Part shown: positions 34,859-47,772 of the stretch, piece after piece | Layout of the letters: each line of letters starts with the position of its first letter | Position numbering within the stretch: position 1 is the first letter of the stretch | Assembly: GCA_014529385.2 (NCBI GenBank) | Contig: CM043953.1 | Location: 75,168,372-75,232,371, forward strand | From: Adiantum capillus-veneris | Taxonomy: Eukaryota; Streptophyta; Polypodiopsida; Polypodiales; Pteridaceae | Length of the DNA stretch: 64,000 bases | Direction of reading: 5' to 3' | Program-made: the position numbers and the translations under genes | The notes under the pieces: model-generated | Told to the model about the DNA's origin: nothing | Seen by the model: only the letters and a program-made list of their open reading frames with translations | Databases searched by the model: none

Positions 34859-36099
34859 TGTCAGGTGCAGCGGAATGAATGTTTGCGCTTTGCTCAAGAT
34901 GAGTGCTCTGAACTGTGCTCAAGGTTCCTTTTTTGTTCTTATGGAAGGGAGAGCCTTCCGTTCTTAATGAGAGAATGCTATGATCACAAACAAAGTGAAT
35001 AGACAGTGTGTGTGCAAGTGTATGAGACTGAGAGATAGAGAGAGAAGAGAGATACGACACCAGAGACGTTGTAAAACCCTCCTCCGAAGGCCCCACTCTC
35101 GTCGGCGAGAGTGGTCTACTTATGATTGCATAAACTGGTACAATGGGAATGCATGTGATTGATGCAAGTCTAGGCTATGTCGGCGATGGCGACGGTGATG
35201 ACGAGACCGACCGAAGGGCTGAAATCTGCAATCTTTTATCTGCTGTCCAAAAACGCTATGGACTGAATTCTGCTACAATCCAAAAACGCTGATTTGGGGG
35301 GCTGTTTCTGTGGGTCTTTGTCGCTGAAAATCTGCAGGTTTAGGACTGAAAACTGAGGTTTCTTTAGGCTGAAAACTGATGGTCTTCCCGGGCTGAATCT
35401 GCTACTTTTTTAGGGCTGAAACTGCAAGCTCTTCATGGCTGAAAAACGCTGCTCATACATGCTGAAAACGCTAGGCCAAAACTGATGTCGATGATGGCTT
35501 TTACTAACGCTAGGGCTGAGATATGCCGGTGGTGAAGATCTGATGCAAAAACGCTATGCATTGGACTTGCTGGCGATGGCTGCCTGATGCAAAACGCTGA
35601 GTGCTGGGAGGTATGGCGATAACCACCTTGATGGAAACGCCAGGGGATGCTAATGGTTCTTCTTGCTTGGAGGGGGAAACCGCCAAGGGGTCTTGTTGAG
35701 AAGTTGCCTACTGAGCTTGGCTCCTGTTGCCTCTTCTGCCAAATAGTGCTAGTCTAGGTTTGCTTATATACAAACTTACTCAATTTTCCCTACCTACTTT
35801 CCAACAAAAGTCACTTAAAAATAATAAGTGAAAAATGTCAAAAATAGGTAAAATAGGCATTTATAAATGCACTGGAAAATTCCCCTAACTGATTCTAATG
35901 GATTCTGATGGGAATGCTTATGATCATGCTGTGTGCAACCAGAGGATATGCATCTACACTAAGTGACTGGGCATGCACGGTCTACGATAGACTCACAAAA
36001 GTGCTAGATCACCTCTAATCTAGACTGACTGGACTGGCTGAACCCTGATCATGTTGTAGCTTGTCCACGGACACATAGGGTTGGATGTGTCACGTGACA
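34859..36099 (-). repeat. 5' LTR of copy 2
   Basis: It is 1241 bp, TGTCAGGTGC...CACGTGACA, with a minus-strand TATATAAGC at about 35762-35771. It is followed by the target copy ATCCA. Confidence 0.93.
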
Positions 36100-38553
36100 A
36101 TCCACTTCGCATCTAATGTCGAATAGTTTCGTTCTTGAGATTTCTCTAAAGCCTCCCGGACCTTGGCAAAAGCAGTGTCCAAGTCCCTCATGTACTGGTC
36201 CGCTTCAAAAATCTTGTCTTTAGTGCTGAGAAAGGGTGGAACCTTCTGAGCACCTTCAATTATCTCCAATGGCGCCTAACCGTCGAAGAGTGAACCGTGA
36301 TGTTGTAGACAAATTCCACCAAAAGCAAAAAAAATTCCCATTGAGTCTTCCGATTAGAGATGTAAGACTTCGATAAATCTAGAACAACTTAATTTGAAAT
36401 CTCAGATTGCCCATCTGTCTGCGGATGGAATGATGACGAGAACTGCAACCGCATGCCAATGTTCTCCCAAATAGCCCTCCAAAACAAACTCGTGAATCGG
36501 GGATCTTTGTCGGAGACTATTGTCTCAGGCATGCCATGTAATCAAAATATATGTGCAGTGAACAATCTCGCTAAATGGTCCGGCTTGACTGTTTTCTTCA
36601 CTGGAATGAAATGAGCTTGTTGGCTAAATCTGTCAATGACGGTCCAAATGCAATCGTGCCCACTCTGTGTCTTCGGGAGATCAAAGATGAAATCCATTGC
36701 AATACTTTCCCAGGGGCAGGTGGAAATGGGTAGAGGCTATAGTAATGCCTGTCAAACTTGACCTTTTGACATACTAAACAATTACGAACAAGTCGTCCAC
36801 ATCCTTCTTGAGTCACAACCAAACGAAATAACGCTCCACACCTTTCAAGGTGGTGTCAATGCCGAAGTGACCCGTAAAAGGTGGACAATGGAACTCAGTC
36901 AAAACCTTTTCCCTCAACGGTTGTGTAACACACAACATTGTTTTCTTCATCAAGTAGCCATCCCGTATGGAATATCCTGGCACTATCTCCCCATTCTATA
37001 TCCAAGTGGAAACATTGAAAAAATCTCGATCAGTGGTGTATTGGTCAACCATATCCTCGAAGCTTCTATGGTAGATCGCGGAAATAGCCAAGACGAGGGG
37101 CTTCCGAGACAATGCATCTACCACTAAGTTCTTCTATCCCTGAACATGGACAATCTGAAAGTGAAACTGTGACAAGAAGTTAGCCCACCGCGTCTGCTTT
37201 TCCGAAAGCTGCTTCTGTGACAAGAAGTAGTGTAAACTCTTATGATCAGTAAAGACCGTGAAATCGGCTCCGAGTAGGTAATGTCGCCACTAAGTAAGAG
37301 CATGGATCACTGCCAATAGCTCTTTCTCATAAATTTGAGCTACCAATTCTGGCCTTGAAAACATTCTACTTTCATAACCAATTACATGGCTTTCTTGCAT
37401 CAAGACCGCTCCTAGACTACGACCACAAGCATCACAATAAACTTCGAATGGCTTTTGCAAGTCTAGCAAAGCCAACACTGGTCCAGTAGTCAGTTTTTCT
37501 TTAAGTGTCTGAAAGGCAGTCACCTCTGTCGGTCCCCACGAGAAAGGGACTCCTTTCTGATTCAATAAATGCAAAGGGAAAGCTACCTCTGCAAACTTCC
37601 AAATGAAGCGCCGATAGTAAAAACACAAGCCCAAAAAGCTTCTAGCTTCATGAACATTCTTCAAGTCTGGCCAATCGCGGATAGTCTCAATCTTGGCCGG
37701 GTCAATCTGTACTCTTGCTGTTGAGACGATGTGTCCCCGTAAGTGTATCTCCGGCAAGAAAAACTCGCTCTTCTTGGCATTGATAACTAATCTCTGATCA
37801 CGCAATGCCTGAAAGACCTGTAGCAGATGGTATCAATGTTCTGCTTCATCCTTGGAGAAAACTATAATATCATCAAAGAAAGTGCCCACAAAAGATCAAT
37901 GCTCTCAGAAAATCCTATCCATCATTCGGTTGAAAGTCGTTGGAGCATTGGTAAGTCCAAAAGGCATCACCAAAAAATTTTATAAACCAAAGCTTGTCTG
38001 ACGGGCTGTTTTGTAGACATCTCCCAAAGCGATTCTAATCTGATGATATCCGCTTTTCAAATCAATCCTGCTGAAACAAGCGGATCCCTGAAGTCGGTCA
38101 AGAATATCATCGATCCTTGGAACCGGAAATCTGTTCTTCATAGTGATTTTATTGAGAGCTATATAGTCAATGCACATCCTCCAAGATCCGTCTTCTTAAG
38201 TACCAATAAAACCGGAGAACAATAGGGTGAAGTACTCGGTTGGATGAGACCCTTTTCAAGAAGGTCTTTCACTTAGTTCATGCTTTCTTCATTCTGGGCT
38301 CGGCTAACATGGTAAGGTGGCCGGTTTGGTGGTGTGCTTCCAAGAATCAGATCAATAGTATGGTCCTCATAACAAGATGGGGGTACCTCGCCTGGCAGGC
38401 CTTCTGAGAAACAGTCAGCATGTGTGCATAAAATCTTGTCGTTCTTTGTCTAGTTCAGACATGTTCGTTCGTTGTTCATCATTCGATTCTTTCAAATAGA
38501 TGGAGTAAACATAGAGACTGGATTTCATTAATTTTGAAATGGCCGAAGCCGAC
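36100..38553 (-). pseudogene. outer gypsy pol: RT, RNase H, integrase, partial chromodomain
   Basis: Reading leftward, RT has MCIDYIALNKITMKN, FSRIDLKSGYHQIRI and, after frameshifts, the thumb with INAKKSEFFLPEIHLRGH. RNase H has FEVYCDACGRSLGAVLMQ and YEKELLAVIHAL. Integrase remnants include LVCQKVKFDRH and the IDRFS-like core. A deletion joins the integrase end directly to a piece of the chromodomain (DAKW region) at about 36105-36130. The right end breaks at 38553, where the inner gypsy LTR starts. Multiple frameshifts are present. Confidence 0.87.
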
Positions 38554-39109
38554 TGTAACAAACTTGGACACTTCAAGTCAAGATTCTACCGGGACACAGC
38601 AGAGATTCACTTCAAAACAATTCACAATTCACACTTCAATCGACACGGCCCGGCGGAGTTCCATGCTTGGCGCCCCTTTCGGTATTCCTTTTTGTATTAA
38701 TCTGTGTTCAAAGTACAAGAGAGTGGGAGGGTGCTCACTCTCAGACTCAGCGTCCAGATGCTCTTGAGTTGTGAGGGCCCTGCCCACTTATTTATAAGTT
38801 ACAAGGGATGCCCAAAAGCAGAGCCCCAAAAGCTGTAAGTGAAAAGCCTTCTAAAATAAAGCATCAAGTTCCAAAAGCTGTCCCAAAATCTCAGCCAGTG
38901 CAAAATCCGTACAGCAGCATAAAAAGCGGAAATCTGTACGCTCTGCCACGTCAGCAAGTCGGCGGGATTTGCGGCGAAAAATACGGGATCTTTCGTACGG
39001 CCTCTCAACGCCAAATCCGGAGCTATCTGCCATGTGTCATGCCGGCTAGCAAGTCTGCTGTCACTCGGTGAGTGTGTCCAAATGTTTGCCACGTCACCCA
39101 TTTGTGACA
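38554..39109 (-). repeat. 3' LTR of the inner gypsy
   Basis: It is 556 bp. A minus-strand TATAAATA lies at about 38790-38797, and about 110 bases downstream comes the GAAAGGGGCGCC block (38671-38690). It ends TGTTACA next to outer gypsy sequence. Confidence 0.92.
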
Positions 39110-39126
39110 TACCCCCCTCTTGAAAG
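39110..39126 (-). other. polypurine tract of the inner gypsy
   Basis: The minus strand reads CTTTCAAGAGGGGGGTA just before TGTCACAAA of the LTR. Confidence 0.92.
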
Positions 39127-39689
39127 CATTGTAATCGCCCTCGATTACGCCTGCAAAACAGACAAAAGCCATAAACTATCTTAGAAGACATTGATTGTTA
39201 GTACCAACGCACTAGGAACAACACATCTAGCACATGTACCAATCGACAGTCACATCACAGGACATCACTTGACATCACATGAGGAATCATATTCAACAAT
39301 CATTCCAATCTCAAACCATGATTAATCGGCAACGTATTTAGTAATCGCATCTAGATCCAGTCAGGACCTCACAGATGCCCGATTAACTAATCCTTTGCAA
39401 TCATGTCTATAGAGATTTATGAGACCGAAATGCTGCAGTCATTTCGTCTTTCAGTTCCTACACTCAAACAAGTCAAGTACCAATCAATCAATATCATTTT
39501 CGGGAATTCCAATTGATAAAGTCATACAGCGGAAGACTGTTAGCTCAACAGTATCCCTGAAACCCAAAGGGACATCAGTGACTTTATATCAAATGAAAAT
39601 ATCGAGGCAATCTGTCGACAAAGGAGGGGAGTGACTCCCCTCTTGTGCAAACCAGTTGCACTAGATTCGCCCATGCTGAAGTCGGGGTT

Positions 39690-41847
39690 CTATCAGAGTA
39701 GACTATGCTAAACCAAACGCTTAAAGGTAAAGGCTCACAATCTGAGGAGTATCTGCCACGTCCTCCTTCTCCAACCACTTCGCATCCAATGTGGGATAGT
39801 TCTTGAATTTAACCAAGAACACCTTATCGCTTTACCTTTTATCTTTCTAATTTTATGTGCCAATATCTGTTATGGAACGAGTATCTCCTTGTTTTCCTCC
39901 ACTTCGGGTTGCTCATCTGGCTCCCCATCATCGGGCAACGGGCACATCGCCTTTAAAAGGCTTCAAGAGACTCACATGAAAAACATTGTGAATTCTCTAA
40001 GTATCGGGCAGCTTCAATCTAAAGGCGACATCATTTATCTTTTCTTTTATCTGGAAAGGTCCATAGTATCTCATGCTAAGCTTTGGAAAAAGCCGCTCCT
40101 TTCCCTTTTTCTTTCTCAGGCGTGCCTTCTCAAAACGTAAGAGCACCCTCCTTTAATTTCAAATCGCGACAGTGTCGATCTGCTGCCTTTTTGTGTCTTT
40201 CCTAAGATTTCTCTAAAGCCTCCCGGACCTTGGCAAAAGCAGCATCCAAGTCCCTCGTATACTGGTCGGCTTCAAACATCTTATCTTTCATGCTTAAGAA
40301 GGGTGGAACCTTCCGAGCACCTTCAATAATCTCAAAATGGCGCCTTTCTCGTCAAAGAGTGGATCATGTTATTGTAGGCAAATTCCACCAAGGGCAAATA
40401 CTTTTCCCATTGAGTCTTCTGGTCAGAAATGTAAGACTTCAATAAATCCAGTACGACTGAATTTGCAATCTCAGATTGCCCATCTGTCTACGGCTGGAAA
40501 GATGACGAGAACTGCAACAACGTGCCAATGTTCTCCCAAATAGCCTTCCAAAACAAACTCGTGAATCGGGATCTCTATCAAAGACAGGCATGCCATGTAA
40601 TCCGAATATCTGGGCAATGAAGAGTCTCGCTAAGTGATCCGACTTGACTGTCTTCTTCACTGGAATGAAATGAGCTTGCTTGCTAAATCTGTCAATAACA
40701 ATCCAGATACCATCATGCCCACTCTGTGTCTTCGAGAGATCAAAAATGAAATCCATAGCAATACTTTCCCAAGGGCGGGTGGGAATGGGTAAAGGCTCTA
40801 ACAATCCCTGTGCTTTATGCCTGTCAAACTTGACCTTCTGGCATACCAAGCAACTGCGTACAAAATCGTCCACATCCTTCTTGAGTCTCAGCCAAAAGAA
40901 GTATTTCTCCATACCTATCAAGGTGGTATCAATGTCGCGGTGACCCGTAAATGGTGGACAGTGGCATTCGGTTAGAACCTTTTCCCTCAACGGCTGTGTA
41001 ACGCACAATATCATTTTCTTCATCAAGTAGCCATCCCGAATGGAATATCCCGCTACTACCTCCCCATTCTGTATTCGATCGAATACATCTACAAAATCTA
41101 GATTTCTAGCGTACTGATCGACCATATCCTCGAAGCTTCTATCATGTATCCGGAAATAGCCAAGACCAACGGCTTCCGGGACAAAGCATCTGCCACCAAG
41201 TTCTTCTGTCCCGGCACATGGACAATCTGGAAGTGAAACTCTGACAAGATGTTCGCCCAGCGCATCTGCTTTTCCAATAGCTGCTTCTGTGACAAGAAGT
41301 AGCGTAAACTCTAGTGATCTGTGAAGACCGTAAAATCGGCTCCGAGTAGGTAATGTCGCCACTGAGTAAGAGCATGGATAACCGCCAAAAGCTCTTTCTC
41401 ATATATCTGTGTTGTCAGTTCCAACCTTGAAAACAATCGGCTCTCAAAGGCAATGACATGGCCTTCTTGCATTAAGACCGCACCCAGACTACGATCACAA
41501 GCATCACAATATACTTCGAATGACTTCTGCAAATCCGGCAAAGTCAAAACTGGTCCTGTAGTCAATTTCTCTTTCAAAGTCTGAAAGGTAGTCACCTCTG
41601 TGGGTCCCTACGAGAAAGGGACTCTTTTCTGTGTCAAAATATGCAAAGAGGAAGCAACCTCTACAAACTTTCTAATGAACCGCCGGTAGTAAGAACATAA
41701 GCCCAAGAAGCTTCTAGCTTCATGGACATTCTTCAAATCGGGCCAATCACATATAGTCTCAATCTTGGCCGGGTCCATCTGCACTCTTGCTGTTGAGACA
41801 ATGTGTCCCAAAAAGTGTATCTCTGGTAGAAAAAACTCACTCTTCTT
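39690..41847 (-). pseudogene. inner gypsy RNase H, integrase and chromodomain (3' half of pol)
   Basis: Starting at the LINE junction, the thumb has GHIVSTARVQMDPAKIETI and RNase H has FEVYCDACDRSLGAVLMQ. Integrase (from about 41100) has the zinc-binding HH-CC module ending CLVCQKVKFDRH, then [12 protein letters not shown] and VIDRFSKQAHFIP with catalytic Asp residues. The C-terminus carries a chromodomain with FKNYPTLDAKWLEKEDVADTPQIV at about 39820-39740, the chromovirus hallmark thought to guide insertion to heterochromatin. Frameshifts occur near 41600 and 40560. This is one of the better preserved pol regions in the window. Confidence 0.9.
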
Positions 41848-42389
41848 TTTTTTTCCGAGAAAAAGATCCTTCTATTAATTAATGAAACTGCCCATAGGGC
41901 TAGAACCACCTCTACAAGAGAGGGCTACAACAATCATGATGGGGAGACTCTCCCAATGAAAAAACATCATATGTACAATGAGGCTAAATCAAGAGAAGGG
42001 AGGAGGGAAAAGCCACACAGGCGGACAGTAGTGCCATCTGAGCACACTTTGGACCATGGTGAAAAAAGGCCCAGGACGCCAAATTCAAAGCCTCTCTGCG
42101 CTCCCGCATGCGGTCAGAGCTGCCTTGGAGTCTCTCGAACTGTCCTCTGAGAGTATGGATCAGCTCTAGCCAAAGATCCCGAACAATCTCTGCTGGTGGT
42201 ACAGGGCGATCCTCAGAGATACGGAAGCAGCGGGCCCACCAGATGAACCAAAGTGTCAGGCTGCTAATGAGCTCCCAACACTCCTCTCTTTCACTACACC
42301 ACTCATGTGGAGTAAGCTCTGTAGAAGGCTGGAGTGTAGGTCGACCCCCCTGCATCACTATCATCCTGCTGGTGGAGGATAGCTCAAAC

Positions 42390-45300
42390 TGAAGTGTCGG
42401 GCCCGTGAGAGTAGACCAAGCAGCTGCCCCAAGTGTATTGCCAAGCTGTGGAAAGAGTTGGCATCAATCGAAGAACATGAAGCCACACCTGTTGTGCCAA
42501 AGGACAATCCCAAAGATAGTGACGCTGACTCTCCACAAGATGGTCACAAGCTGCACATGCGGCCGAGAGACCACAATATACAAGCCAGCTCCCAACTGCT
42601 GTAGCTCGGTGTGCAACCAGCCACTAGAACAAAGTGACTCGCCTCGGCTGTCTGGAGTCCCACAACCTCTCCCAAAAAGCTATCAAGAACTCAACTGTGA
42701 GACCCTCCTCCTGCCAATGAGGTGCTGTAGCAAGACGAGCCTCTCTCTGTGCTGCCAGTATGTAACGTCCCAGTCGAATAGTGTACTGAAAGAAAGGGAC
42801 ACCTGGATGGTCTGCTGAGAGGAGAAAGGGTCCCTCCAAAGCCACTCTCCAAGATCCCACTATTCGTGCCAGTGGATAGCTCTCCCAAGCCCACAGTCTC
42901 CAGTGGCCAGTCTCAAGAGATGCTGGGTCGGGATCTATGACACAAGTCCTCCCACAAATACCCACCACTCGGATCCTCTGAAAACAGCACTCTACCACCT
43001 GTGGGGCCTCTACTGCAACTCGGTGTAAGCGTCCCTCACCATGTAGCTCCAAAAACACGGAGGGTATAGTCTCTAAGCAAGCCCGAACTGAGATGAGAAC
43101 CTTCAGTTGCGTGAAGGCTCCCATCCATCTTGGCGATGCTGACTCGAGAGGTGTGAGCCACTCAGCTGGTACTGCCTCTGAGATGTCCTGAAACATGCTC
43201 TGTACCCCTCTCATGCCATGTAGTTGAATGCCCTGAAGCTCCTCTGACAAGCTTGAAAACTGTAGCCAGTCACCTAAAGAGCATGCTGGACACTCTGCCA
43301 TGGGACCCCAGGAAACATGAGGCCAACTACCAACCAAGTGGCCTCTCTGAGTGCTAACCATGGGGTTCCAAACAAGGGGCTGTCTCACGCGCCCCTCCGT
43401 GCAGGTAGACTAACGTTGCTCCAAGCCTCTCCGCAGTTGCTCCCAAGATCGGAGCAGACTCACAACGAAGCGGTCCTCCAGTCTCCTGTCAAACCAACAC
43501 TGCGCATCTCTGTGAAAATCCATCTAGTCGAGGGTCGCCAAGGGCCTCCAGCCTGAGGCACCCTAGCACTAAGCCGTTGAAGCAAGAACTCTTTCCACGG
43601 CTCCTCTCCTAGAAGAAATCCTCTGATGATAAACTTCCCAAGAATGGCTTTGCTCTGTTGTGCTAGGTCTATGATCCCCAATCCTCCCTGAGAACAAGGA
43701 AGAGTGATGACCTGCCATACCACTCTGGCACGGGCTATCTGAGTGTCACGCCCTGACCAAAGGAAGTTCCTGATCAGCCTCTCAACCTGGCTGATACAAG
43801 AACTCGAAAAGATCCAACAAGAAGTGATGTACCACACAAAAGCCAACAACACCTAGTTGGTCACTACAACTCTGCCTGCCAGAGAAAGTCGTGCGGAGCT
43901 TCAATGTAACAACTTCCTCCTGATAGACAGGAGGGGAGCAATCTGCTGCTCCAAAGACACGTCCAAACCAACCTGACAGCCCCAAGTACTGAACTACAGT
44001 CCCTGGGGAAATCCACCTGAAACCCTCACCTGGCATCCAATCAGGGGTAGGAGCACTACAACCGAGAAAGCCACTGTCTTTCTCCAATTGATCAATGCGC
44101 CTGATGCACAACAAAAAGTCTCAAGAGCTTGCTCACACCTGTGAAGGTTGGCCTCCTGGCCATCCAAGTACAAGGCTGAGTCGTCTGCAAACTCAGCGTC
44201 CAGTAGCTCATCTCCCCGAATAGGGAGCGCTAAGCCACGTAAACCAACCTGCTGTGAAACCAAACACCTGCTCATCGCCTCAGCATAGAGCAGAAAGAGG
44301 AAGGGGGCAAGAGGGCAGCCCTGTCTGACCGAACGTGTGAGCATGAAACGATCACCTCTAAATCCTGACAAAAGTACTTGATTGTGTGCTTGTCTGTACA
44401 AAGCTGACACCCCTCTGATCTAAGCATTTGAGAAGCCCATCCTGCGTAGAGTGCCCTCCAAAAAGTCCCAGTCAACTCTATCGTAGGCCTTCTCAAAATC
44501 GAGAAGAAGAATCACCAAATCCTACCACGCGAGGGCAGAAGCCTCCCAAAAAGTAAAGATGTTGTGAAGGATACTATGCTCCTTCACAAAACCTGTCTGT
44601 GTCCCATGTATAATGCTCTCTAGAAGTCGCTGAATCCTCAAACTCGAAGCCTTGGCAAGAATTTTGTAGGCTGAGTTGAGGATGATGATGGGGCGCCCTG
44701 TCAAATCTCATCCAAGGAGCCACCCTCCTTAGGAATGAGGTAAATCAGGCCCTCACTCATGCTATCAGGCATCTCTCCTGTGTGCAAGATGAACTGAAAA
44801 GCACTGCAAAGATCTGACCCAAGCAAGTCCCAGTACTCCAAGAAAAAACTGGGAGTCAAGCCATCCTCACCTGGACAGCTACCACGGGGGAGTGCGTCTG
44901 TAGCTCCTCTAGCTGAAGAGGCAGCTCAAGCCTCTGGCACATCTCCTCAATCACAAGACAAGGCATCTGTGCCAACACCTGCTCTCTGCATGCATCCTGA
45001 CGCTCTGCAGAGAGTAGATCACGGTAGAAGTCAGTAGCAATTGCACGCATGTCCTCTAGCTCTAAAGCAGCTGACCCGTCGGGCCTCCTCAACTGGCTGA
45101 CCTTGGCAAGCGTATGACGGGGTCCCACTGCCTCAAAGAAAGCGCCTGTCACTGTCACCCACCTAGGTCCACTAAGATGCATGTCGATGAAAAGCAGACT
45201 CATGGCGCTTCTCCTCTGTGCTGACGAGCTCTTGGCAAGCCTGCTGTAACTGCTCCTCCAACCAAGGACTGTTTGGATGCTGCTCCTGCATCCTCTGCAA

Positions 45301-46255
45301 GGAAGCAACGCCCTGTCGGAGACGCTGCTCCTCCTCTCTCGCTGCAGCCAAGCGAGCCGAAGACTCCTGAAGAAAGAGTCGACTAAGCTAAGCAAGTCCT
45401 GAGGCCACTTTGTCAGCAAGAGAATCCTGCATGTCTAAGCTCTCTGTCCAAAGAGCCTCCACTCGCTCTCTAAGAGATGAGTCCAGCAAGACCCTCTTTG
45501 GGATGGGACCTGGGTAGCATCGTGCTCCCCCTCCTCTGCCTATCAGTCACTGTAAGGATCACTGGTGCATGGTCCGAAAAGGAAGTCCCTGCCAGAATGC
45601 CAACTGTCCCACCCAAGCCACAGAAGTGGTCACTAGTGTAGAAGCGATATCCGAGATAGATTCACGCCTCCCACTCTGCAGTCCAAACGAGAGAAGGCCA
45701 CGCTGTCTGGGAGCCTCACAAAACTAGAATGCTGCCACACATTTGAAACCCGCAGAGTCATACAAAACCTCTCCCAAGCTGCCAACTCAACTCCATGCAT
45801 AGTAGTATGGCTACCACCAATCCTGTCAGAGGGTTCCTCCAACAACTTGAAGTCACCCCCTATGCACCATTGCTCTGCCTGCGGTAGAGACTCAACAATC
45901 TGAGACCAAAACTCTGCACGTGCACTCGCCACATTGGGCGCATGGAAGTTAAGGAAGCCCACGAGACAACCCTGAACCTGCATAGTGATCCATTGAGCCC
46001 TGCTAGCATAATAACCCCTCTGCCCTGGATGCCTACAGCAGGTCCAAATGCAACTGACCAAAAAGTCTCATATCGTCCACGCAAAAGCTGACCACAACGT
46101 CTAATGCGGCTCTCACACAGATGATGCTCCTGTAGCATAAGAAGGTCAATCTCTCCTCCCACAAGGCATCGCTAAAGCTCCTGACGCAGTCAGCCCCTCT
46201 GACGCTGAAATTGGGACCCACCTAATCCCTGTACGTTCCATGAGACGATCCTCAT
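42390..46255 (-). pseudogene. LINE ORF2: endonuclease, reverse transcriptase, zf-RVT
   Basis: The start is MRIVSWNVQGLGG at 46255, in frame with the end of ORF1. The endonuclease has LMLQEHHLCESRIRR, GFLNFHAPN and GGDFKLLEEPSDR. RT has GRPIIILNSAYKILAK, THGTQTGFVKEHSILHN-like sequence and AEFADDSALYLDG (catalytic FADD, about 44195). The connection region FLWSGRDTQIARARVVW leads to the zinc-binding end with RHYLWDCPLAQQVW near 42525. Numerous frameshifts and stops occur, so it is not functional. Confidence 0.9.
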
Positions 46256-47772
46256 GGGGAGCGAGAAAATTGATGCTGTCACAGTAGCTGACCGTGCTAT
46301 CTTCGAGGCAGGCTTGGATGGGGAGTAATCCGCATCCGAGCGTCCTCGAGATAGGTGTGACTGCAAAGAGTATCTAGCCCAAGCCCAAGTAGACCGAGCC
46401 TTGCGTAAAGCAACCTCCTCTATCCAAGAGTCCTCATGTATGTGTACAAAGCATGGCGGGCTCTGTGTGTCAGCAAAAAAGTGAACCACAATGTGTCTAC
46501 ATCCTGCTACGTCTGGAGGTGTCACAACAAACTTGGCCAGTGGCCAAAGAGTCTGAAGCAAGTCTGTAACCCCTAGGTCTCCCATGTGATGAGAGAACTC
46601 TACGGCCTGCGTCTACAGCCACTCCAACACTGAGTCTATAGTCCACTCAGTCTGGTCCCTACCGCATAGGGGAAAAGAGAAGCAAACCGCCAAGTCCAAC
46701 GCCTCTATCCCCCTAGCTGGAAGGAACAGTACATGAACTCTGAAGCACGCTGCCTCAAGGTCTGATGAGGGATCACCGAGAAACCGTGTAAAGTCGTAGG
46801 CAAAGAAATCCCAACGACGACGAATGTCAAAGCTCGTCAGACCACGAGGAATTGCTGCAAAGGGAGACATTTGCACTAGAAGAGGGGATCACAAGAAAGG
46901 CTGTCCCTCTCTCGCCAAGCGACTCGTGGCAAAGACGCTGCCAAGAGATCTCCTAGCAGCCGAGGAAGGCCCTGCCCCCTGGGACGGCTGCGAAACTGGA
47001 GCGGGAGGAGGTGAGGGACCAGGGGGAGAAGGGGGAGAGGGGGATCAGCAAAGGTAGGAGGGCGAGATGGAGAGGTAGAGGGAGGAGGAGGAGGGGAGGA
47101 ACTCCGAGGGAGAAGGGGTTGTCGAGGGTGAGGCTGAGGTGGAGGCTGGAGCAGGGACCTCGTTCTGCTGAACAGAGTCGAATCGGTTCCCCGTGGGAAC
47201 CCACTTCTGTTGGGCAGGAGTTTGAGGACCACTCTAAGTGCCACGCTGGCACAGTAGCCCCTACCGACGTTGACCACAAACCTGCTGCCAACCCTCCTCC
47301 GCTTGAGCCCCAAGCTCGGAGGGTGGCTCTGCCTGCGTACTCTGTGACTCTGCATGCTGCTGTGTTGGCCAGCCCTTGAGGCCTGGGGCTGGGCTTGTGA
47401 TGTAACGGGGTCTCCTCCGTGGACAGGCCTTCGCAAGATGGCCCATCTGTCGACAAATGAAACACTGATTCGGGAGGCCCGAATACTCCACGCTCTGTCG
47501 GAACCAACCCCCACTCACCCGAGGAAGTAGGATGACCTTCACGAGCCTGTGGGTGTCCCTAACCAGAACACGTACTGAGGGAATCTCGGCCACCTTGGCA
47601 GCTACTGATGCAACCGTGTGAGGTGTCTCCAGGACAGTCCCAATCTCTGAGCCTATCCTGGACAACAGTGGTAGGTACTCCCTCCTCAAACCAAGAAAGC
47701 AGACGGAGATGGGAAGGTCTGCCTCCTCTACCAGAACATTTAAGCTGGGTCAAAATGTCACCTAGGTCAAAA
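46256..47772 (-). pseudogene. LINE ORF1, C-terminal part with CCHC knuckle
   Basis: It begins at the LTR-element insertion. VEEADLPISVCFLGL and SRIGSEIGTVLETP match the DUF4283-type domain of plant LINE ORF1, followed by the knuckle CFICRQMGHLAKAC and an Arg-rich stretch. A long Pro/Ser region and a second conserved-looking segment (FDIRRRWDFFAYDFTRFLG, then a stop, then DVAGCRHIVVHFFAD) lead into ORF2. It would bind LINE RNA. Confidence 0.75.

Larger units (their letters stand above)
31813..36099 (-). mobile_element. non-autonomous LTR element with an unrecognised ORF, copy 2 (full length)
   Basis: It is 4287 bp with two complete LTRs (1224 and 1241 bp), a primer site inside the right LTR and a purine tract inside the left one, so it reads on the minus strand. 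A perfect 5-bp target duplication ATCCA lies at 31808-31812 and 36100-36104, inside the chromodomain of the outer gypsy. The internal region is 1.8 kb and has a single gag-like ORF but no enzymes, so it depended on another element for mobility. Confidence 0.93.

Noticed and set aside
46876-47514. 212-codon Pro/Arg/Leu-rich minus-strand frame
   Set aside because: It overlaps the LINE ORF1 Pro/Ser region in another frame. The frame with the CCHC knuckle is the supported one.
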